In this document: one piece after another, positions 59,151 through 64,000 of the stretch | Layout of the letters: each line of letters begins with the position of its first letter | Position numbering within the stretch: the stretch's first letter is position 1 | Origin: Flavisolibacter nicotianae | GTDB lineage: Bacteria > Bacteroidota > Bacteroidia > Chitinophagales > Chitinophagaceae | Assembly (NCBI RefSeq): GCF_003628535.1 | Contig: NZ_RBCI01000002.1 | Coordinates: 682,001-746,000, forward strand | Length of the DNA stretch: 64,000 nt | Direction of reading: 5' to 3' | Made by a program: the position numbers and the translations under genes | Notes under the pieces: generated by a model | Database searches by the model: none | Seen by the model: the letters and a program-made list of their open reading frames with translations, nothing else | What the model was told of the DNA's origin: nothing

Positions 59151-62100
59151 ATGAGAATAAAACGTCTGCTTTTGGTTACTCTGGCTGCGTTGTTCTCTTT
59201 TGTATCCGCCTTTTCCCAGGAAACGACCTCTGAAATTCAGGGCGTTGTTACCGGTGAAAATGGGCAGGGATTACAGGGAGCAACCATTGCCGCAATCCAT
59301 TTACCTACCGGAACACGGTATTCTACCTCTACCCGTGCCGATGGCCGCTACAACCTTCCTAACGTGAGAGTCGGCGGTCCCTATGAAATTACCGTTACCT
59401 ATGTTGGTTACCAGGCTTCTACCCAGAAAGATATTACCCTTTCCCTGGGCACGGCCTACAAAGCCGACTTTAAACTGACAGCGAACACCGGCAACCTGAC
59501 TGAAGTGACCGTTTCTACTACCCGGTCCGACAGGGTTTTCAGCCGTAGCCGCACTGGCGCCTCCGAGGTGATCAACCGCTCGCAGCTCGATCGCCTGCCG
59601 ACCGTCAGCCGCAGCCTGCAGGATTTTACCCGCTTGGCGCCGACCGCCAACGGACTTTCCTTCGGTGGACGCAGTTCATCTTATAACAACCTTACGGTCA
59701 ATGGCGCTTCGTTCAACAACACCTTTGGTCTTTCCGGTACACTGGGTGGCCAAACGAACAGCCAGCCCATTTCGCTGGATGCCCTCGACCAGGTGCAGGT
59801 GAACATCGCTCCGTACGATGTGACCCTGGGTTCTTTTACCGGTGCCGGTATCAACTCTGTTACCCGCAGCGGTACCAATAACTACCGTGGTTCGGTTTAT
59901 TATTATTGGAGAAACCCCTACCTGACAGGCACACACGTAGGAACCGCTTCCCTGCCATCGCAGGACTTTAATTACTACAGCACCGGTGCCAACCTCGGTG
60001 GCTACCTCGTTAAAAACAAGCTGTTCTACTTCGTGAGCTATGAAAGAGAGCGCCTGGCGCAACCTGCTACCAGCTTTATGGCCAGCCGCACCGGCAAGCC
60101 GGCTGTTCCTGGAGTGATTTCCCAGGCCAATGGCGATACGCTGGATGCCCTGCGTAGTTTCCTGGTTTCAAAATACGGCTACGATCCCGGACCGTACGAG
60201 AACTACAACTACAACACCAACGCCGACCGTGCAACGGTTCGTCTTGATTACAACATCAACGCAAAGAACACCTTTACGATTAACTACTTCTACCTGAAGA
60301 GCAACCGTAACGTTGTGCCCAGCACCAGCGGCTCGCTGCAGGGTGGCCGTACCGCCAGCAACACAGGCATGCCGTTCTTCGCCTCTTCGTATGTCATCAA
60401 CAACAACTTCAACATTGTGATTGCTGAATTGAACAGCCGTATCTCCAGCACACTTTCCAATAAGTTGCAGGTTGGTTACAACCGCCTCCGCGATTTCCGT
60501 TCTTCTCCTGGTGGCATTTTCCCTATGGTTGATATCGGTAATGGTAGCGGCAGCACGTACACATCGTTTGGTTACGAGCCTTTCACGGCCAATAACCTGT
60601 TGAACACAGACACTTACCAGTTCAACGATATCGTTTCCCTGTTCCATGGTAAGCACAACTTCACGTTTGGTACGCAGAATACATACAATAAGTTCCGCAA
60701 CGGTTTTGCGCCGAACTATTACGGCGCTTACCAGTTCCCGACCCTGGCTGCGTTTTATGATGCTGCCATCAACGGTGCACAAACTGCTACCCGTTACGAG
60801 CTTCGTTACTCTGCCCGGAAAGGTGGAGAGTTCCCCTTTGCGGATGTGAATGCGCTGCAATTGGGCTTCTTTGCCCAGGATCGCTGGAACGCTACCGACA
60901 ACCTGGTGGTTACCGCCGGCCTGCGTGCCGACCTGCCGATCTTCGGCAATAGCTTTGGCGACAATGTCAATGCCGATGCCCTTGTCTACCGCAACGGTGT
61001 TCGCATCAATACGGGCCGCAAGCCGAAAACGGCTGTCCTGTGGAGCCCACGCCTTGGTTTCAACTGGGATGCAAAAGGCGACAAAACCGTGCAGGTTCGC
61101 GGTGGCCTGGGTGTGTTTGCCGGAGCGCCGCCGTTTGTGTGGATCACCAACCAGGCGAGCAACAACGGTGTTGACTTTGGCTCTTTCGTGAAAACATCGG
61201 GCATTGCATTCAGCAACGATGTGAATGCAAACCGTCCTGCCAACGCCACGGCCAATACATCGTACAACCTGGCTGTTACGGACGAGAACTTCAAGTTCCC
61301 GCAGATTTTCCGTTCTAACCTTGCTGTTGACAAACGCATCTTCTGGGATATCACAGCAACGCTGGAAGGTATCTATACAAAAGATGTCAACGCTGTTTAC
61401 CACCAGAACGTGAACCTGCCATCCACCGGTGCGCCGCTGCTGGGTGCCGACAACCGTATCCGTTATACTTCGTCGCAGATCTATAACGGTGCCGGTGGTG
61501 CAACTGCCACCAACCCGAATATCTCCGACGCGATCCTGATGACCAACACGTCGAAGGGTTATTCGTACAACCTTACCGGCCAACTGCAACGCAATGTGAA
61601 CAACCTGTACACAATGATTGCGTACACGTACGGTAAAAGCAAGTCTGTTAACGATGGTGGTTCTATCGCTCAATCCATCTGGCGTGACCGCCCTGTAAGT
61701 GGCGATCCGAACCTGCCGGAACTGGGTTATTCCAACTACAACCAGCCACACCGTGTTGTGGCGGCCGCCTACTACCGCAAGGAGTACCTGAAGCATTTCG
61801 CTACCTCAGTGGGCTTCACGTTTGAAGCCGCCAATGGCGGAACGGCCAGCTACACCTACAACGGTGACCTGAACAACGATGGGTTGACGGGTAACGACCT
61901 GGTTTATGTTCCCAGAAGCCAGAGCGAAATCGTGCTGGTAGCCGACGGCGCAACCGACACCCGTTCTACAAACGTGATCTGGAACCAGCTGAATGCGTAC
62001 ATCAACCAGGATCCTTACCTGTATAAGAAAAGAGGTGAGTATGTAGAGAGAAACGGTTTGATGCTGCCTTTCTACAAGCGTTTGGATCTGAACTTCACGC

Positions 62101-62417
62101 AGGACTTCCTGATCCGTGTAAACAAGAAGACCAATACGTTCCGTTTCACAGCCGATATCTACAACTTCGGTAACCTGATTAACAAGAACTGGGGTATTTT
62201 CCGTACCACCAGCAAATCGCTTGGTTCCGGTAACAACTTTGCCCTGCTGACGTATAAGGGTATCGTAGCATCGGGTGCTGATGCCGGTAAGCCTTCGTTC
62301 TCGTTCCCTTACCTGGATGCCGCCAGCCAAACACCGCTGGTGAATACCTTCCAGAACAGCACGAGCCAGGCTTCCCGCTTCCAGGTGCAACTGGGTATCC
62401 GCTATATCTTCCAATAA
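59151..62417 (+). CDS. Oar-like TonB-dependent receptor (plus copy)
   Basis: A 1088-residue paralogue of the divergent receptor: signal peptide (MRIKRLLLVTLAALFSFVSAFSQ), carboxypeptidase-like domain (IQGVVTGENGQGLQGATIAAIHLPTGTRY), plug (ISLDALDQVQVNIAPYDVTLGSFTGAGINSVTRSGTN) and barrel ending QLGIRYIFQ. Domain order and length equal those of its neighbour but residues differ widely, so the duplication is old. Substrate is probably peptidic by family. Conserved GTNxYRG and SYERER segments are present. Confidence 0.93.
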   Translation: MRIKRLLLVTLAALFSFVSAFSQETTSEIQGVVTGENGQGLQGATIAAIHLPTGTRYSTSTRADGRYNLPNVRVGGPYEITVTYVGYQASTQKDITLSLGTAYKADFKLTANTGNLTEVTVSTTRSDRVFSRSRTGASEVINRSQLDRLPTVSRSLQDFTRLAPTANGLSFGGRSSSYNNLTVNGASFNNTFGLSGTLGGQTNSQPISLDALDQVQVNIAPYDVTLGSFTGAGINSVTRSGTNNYRGSVYYYWRNPYLTGTHVGTASLPSQDFNYYSTGANLGGYLVKNKLFYFVSYERERLAQPATSFMASRTGKPAVPGVISQANGDTLDALRSFLVSKYGYDPGPYENYNYNTNADRATVRLDYNINAKNTFTINYFYLKSNRNVVPSTSGSLQGGRTASNTGMPFFASSYVINNNFNIVIAELNSRISSTLSNKLQVGYNRLRDFRSSPGGIFPMVDIGNGSGSTYTSFGYEPFTANNLLNTDTYQFNDIVSLFHGKHNFTFGTQNTYNKFRNGFAPNYYGAYQFPTLAAFYDAAINGAQTATRYELRYSARKGGEFPFADVNALQLGFFAQDRWNATDNLVVTAGLRADLPIFGNSFGDNVNADALVYRNGVRINTGRKPKTAVLWSPRLGFNWDAKGDKTVQVRGGLGVFAGAPPFVWITNQASNNGVDFGSFVKTSGIAFSNDVNANRPANATANTSYNLAVTDENFKFPQIFRSNLAVDKRIFWDITATLEGIYTKDVNAVYHQNVNLPSTGAPLLGADNRIRYTSSQIYNGAGGATATNPNISDAILMTNTSKGYSYNLTGQLQRNVNNLYTMIAYTYGKSKSVNDGGSIAQSIWRDRPVSGDPNLPELGYSNYNQPHRVVAAAYYRKEYLKHFATSVGFTFEAANGGTASYTYNGDLNNDGLTGNDLVYVPRSQSEIVLVADGATDTRSTNVIWNQLNAYINQDPYLYKKRGEYVERNGLMLPFYKRLDLNFTQDFLIRVNKKTNTFRFTADIYNFGNLINKNWGIFRTTSKSLGSGNNFALLTYKGIVASGADAGKPSFSFPYLDAASQTPLVNTFQNSTSQASRFQVQLGIRYIFQ

Positions 62418-62449
62418 GAGCGAGTAGTGAACAGCAAGTAGCAAGTAGC
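62415..62449 (+). repeat. 7-bp-periodic array at the plus receptor stop
   Basis: From the TAA: TAAGAGC, GAGTAGT, GAACAGC, AAGTAGC, AAGTAGC (consensus AAGTAGC). The same unit occurs on the opposite strand at the fumC end. Confidence 0.6.
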
Positions 62450-62476
62450 CGCTTGGTTCATTTTGCTCTCCAAATA

Positions 62477-62510
62477 AAAAAACCTCCTGAATGTTCAGGA
62501 GGTTTTTTTA
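62477..62510. terminator. Terminator after plus receptor
   Basis: AACCTCCTGAA, two-base loop, TTCAGGAGGTT, T-run on the plus strand and A-run before it. Confidence 0.9.
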
Positions 62511-62556
62511 TTGTTGGCCCTAAAACCAGGAGCATCAATTCGCTTCCTTAAATGCC

Positions 62557-62588
62557 ATAAAAAAAGCTGCACCACAATGGTGCAGCTT
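62557..62588 (-). terminator. Terminator after fumC
   Basis: AAGCTGCACCA, CAA loop, TGGTGCAGCTT; on the minus strand it is followed by a run of Ts. It lies after fumC and its heptamer array. Confidence 0.85.
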
Positions 62589-62616
62589 GATAAAATAAAC
62601 AAACATGCAGTAAACG

Positions 62617-62651
62617 GCTACCCGCGACTCACTACTTGCCACTCGCTAATT
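62617..62651 (-). repeat. 7-bp-periodic array overlapping the fumC 3' end
   Basis: On the minus strand: AATTAGC, GAGTGGC, AAGTAGT, GAGTCGC, GGGTAGC. The first three overlap the last codons of fumC (LASGK and stop), so the array reaches into the coding region. Confidence 0.55.
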
Positions 62652-64000
62652 CTCCGACCATCTTCTCCGGAACCACCCACTCGTCAAACTGCTCCGGTGT
62701 GACATAACCCAGCTTCACCGCCATTTCTTTCAGCGTGGTTCCTTCCTTGTGTGCTTTTTGTGCAATTTCTGCTGCTTTGTAATAACCAATTTTTGTGTTG
62801 AGCGAAGTGACCAGCATCAGCGAATTGTCAACATGCTTTTTGATGTTCGCCTCAATCGGTGCAATGCCAACAGCGCATTTGTCATTGAACGAAACGCAGC
62901 CGTCGCCGATCAGTCTTGCGCTGTGCAGGAAGTTGTAGATCATCATCGGTTTGAACACGTTCAGTTCAAAATGCCCCATCGATCCGCCAATATTAATGGC
63001 AACATCATTTCCCAATACCTGTGCAGCGATCATCGTCAGCGCTTCGCATTGCGTGGGGTTCACCTTGCCCGGCATGATGGAGGATCCCGGCTCGTTGTCG
63101 GGAATGAAAATTTCGCCAATGCCGCTGCGCGGACCGGACGACAACATGCGGATGTCGTTGGCAATTTTCATCAGGCTGACGGCAACCGTTTTCAACGCAC
63201 CGTGTGCCTCCACGATGGCATCGTGTGCTGCCAGCGACTCGAATTTGTTTTCGGCCGTGCGGAAGGGAAGGCCGGTTAAATCCGCAATGTGTTTGGCCAC
63301 ATTTTCCGAATAACCCGGAGGCGTGTTGATACCCGTGCCCACGGCCGTTCCGCCCAGGGCCAGTTCGGACAGGTGGTCCAGCGTGTTTTTGATGGCCTTC
63401 AATCCATGATCCAATTGCGAAACATAGCCGCTGAATTCCTGTCCCAGTGTAAGCGGTGTGGCATCCATAAAATGGGTGCGACCGATTTTCACCACGTTCA
63501 TGAACGCCTTGCTTTTTTCGGCCAGTGTGTTGCACAGTTTTTCAATGCCGGGGATCGTGGTTTCAATCAAAATCTTGTACGCCGCAATGTGCATCGCGGT
63601 AGGAAAAGTATCGTTCGACGATTGCGACTTGTTGACGTCATCGTTGGGATGCAGCACTTTGTCTTTATCGGTCAGCTGGCCGCCGTTCAGTACGTGGGCA
63701 CGGTAGGCGACCACTTCGTTTACGTTCATGTTGCTTTGGGTGCCGCTGCCGGTTTGCCACACCACGAGTGGAAAAGAATCATCGAGTTTCCCGTCGAGGA
63801 TCTCGTCGCAAACCCTGCCGATCAGTTCCATTTTTTCTTTGGGCAGAACGCCGGCTTCAAAATTGGTGATGGCCGCTGCCTTTTTCAGGTAGGCAAAGGC
63901 GCGGATGATCTCTTTGGGCATCCGGTTGATGTCCTGTGCAATCTTGAAATTATCAATACTGCGCTGGGTTTGGGCCCCGTAAATGGCATCGGCAGGCACC
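62632..64000 (-). CDS. fumC: Class II fumarate hydratase, 5' end cut by window
   Basis: The frame is open to the window edge and encodes about 456 residues, starting within the conserved [17 protein letters not shown]; ten or so N-terminal residues lie outside. Signature [15 protein letters not shown] is intact, with [31 protein letters not shown] and the catalytic-region His. It converts fumarate to malate in the TCA cycle. The C-terminal residues ELASGK are encoded inside a heptamer array. Confidence 0.95.
   Translation of the reverse strand, partial: VPADAIYGAQTQRSIDNFKIAQDINRMPKEIIRAFAYLKKAAAITNFEAGVLPKEKMELIGRVCDEILDGKLDDSFPLVVWQTGSGTQSNMNVNEVVAYRAHVLNGGQLTDKDKVLHPNDDVNKSQSSNDTFPTAMHIAAYKILIETTIPGIEKLCNTLAEKSKAFMNVVKIGRTHFMDATPLTLGQEFSGYVSQLDHGLKAIKNTLDHLSELALGGTAVGTGINTPPGYSENVAKHIADLTGLPFRTAENKFESLAAHDAIVEAHGALKTVAVSLMKIANDIRMLSSGPRSGIGEIFIPDNEPGSSIMPGKVNPTQCEALTMIAAQVLGNDVAINIGGSMGHFELNVFKPMMIYNFLHSARLIGDGCVSFNDKCAVGIAPIEANIKKHVDNSLMLVTSLNTKIGYYKAAEIAQKAHKEGTTLKEMAVKLGYVTPEQFDEWVVPEKMVGELASGK

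Noticed and set aside
60168-61796. Long minus-strand open frame (542 codons) inside the plus Oar-like receptor
   Set aside because: It is the shadow of a strongly biased coding strand; the product has no signal, domain or conserved motif and the receptor frame is clearly real.

Overview
The window looks like a chromosomal segment of a Bacteroidota bacterium, most likely of the Chitinophagaceae type. Evidence: a SusC/SusD pair, three more TonB-dependent receptors with an N-terminal carboxypeptidase-like domain (one carries an HMA domain), a lipoprotein TamA homologue (TamL) followed by TamB, a LytS/LytTR two-component pair, two HYC_CC_PP proteins, a fused E1 alpha/beta dehydrogenase, and repeated copies of the Bacteroidota -7 promoter box TAnnTTTG. 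No rRNA, tRNA, CRISPR array, prophage or intact insertion sequence was seen.

Layout. 1-3423: a partial DoxX-like membrane protein, then a GH15 glucoamylase/trehalase overlapping a zinc glucose dehydrogenase. 3591-10337: a plus-strand copper/heavy-metal handling block with two HYC_CC_PP proteins, a triple heavy-metal-binding-domain protein, an HMA-TonB receptor, a frameshifted HMA protein, a His/Met-rich outer-membrane protein, a DUF305 protein and a Cys-rich four-helix protein. It is followed by a pirin remnant and by a LytS/LytTR pair whose sensor has a His/Met-rich loop. 12754-22895: PepSY-like and cytochrome-like lipoproteins, DinB, PAP2 phosphatase, RNA-binding protein, desaturase, beta-helix protein, M20 peptidase, a frameshifted membrane protein and an S4 RNA-binding protein. 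23252-30023 (minus): guaB, dprA, a HicAB pair with a nonsense-mutated toxin, a TPR-PD40-OmpA protein, queE and folD. 30131-37873: an outer-membrane barrel pair including a helix-hairpin-helix barrel fusion, then SusC/SusD. 38012-45164: DUF3467, radC, prs, rplY, pth, FAH-family hydrolase and a fused alpha-ketoacid dehydrogenase E1. 45351-55366 (minus): small proteins, a TSUP permease, a GNAT acetyltransferase, tamL and tamB. 55570-62417: two divergent Oar-like receptors of equal length. 62632-64000: fumC, cut by the window edge.

Three points stand out. First, short degenerate tandem arrays with 7-bp (sometimes 8-bp) periodicity lie at the ends of genes in seven intergenic regions; at two intergenic regions the same unit appears as an inverted pair, one array after each stop codon. 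Second, a homologous element of about 118 bp forms the whole 3' untranslated region and terminator of two unrelated genes (desaturase and guaB). Third, several housekeeping genes have a perfect TAnnTTTG box only 3-5 nt before the start codon, suggesting near-leaderless mRNAs. The metal block lacks any recognisable export pump, so it reads as a capture, chaperone and storage module rather than a classical efflux operon.

Four genes look broken (HMA protein, pirin, a two-helix membrane protein, hicA). Two of these are single-frameshift cases that could be assembly errors. All calls come from reading the sequence; no database search was run.
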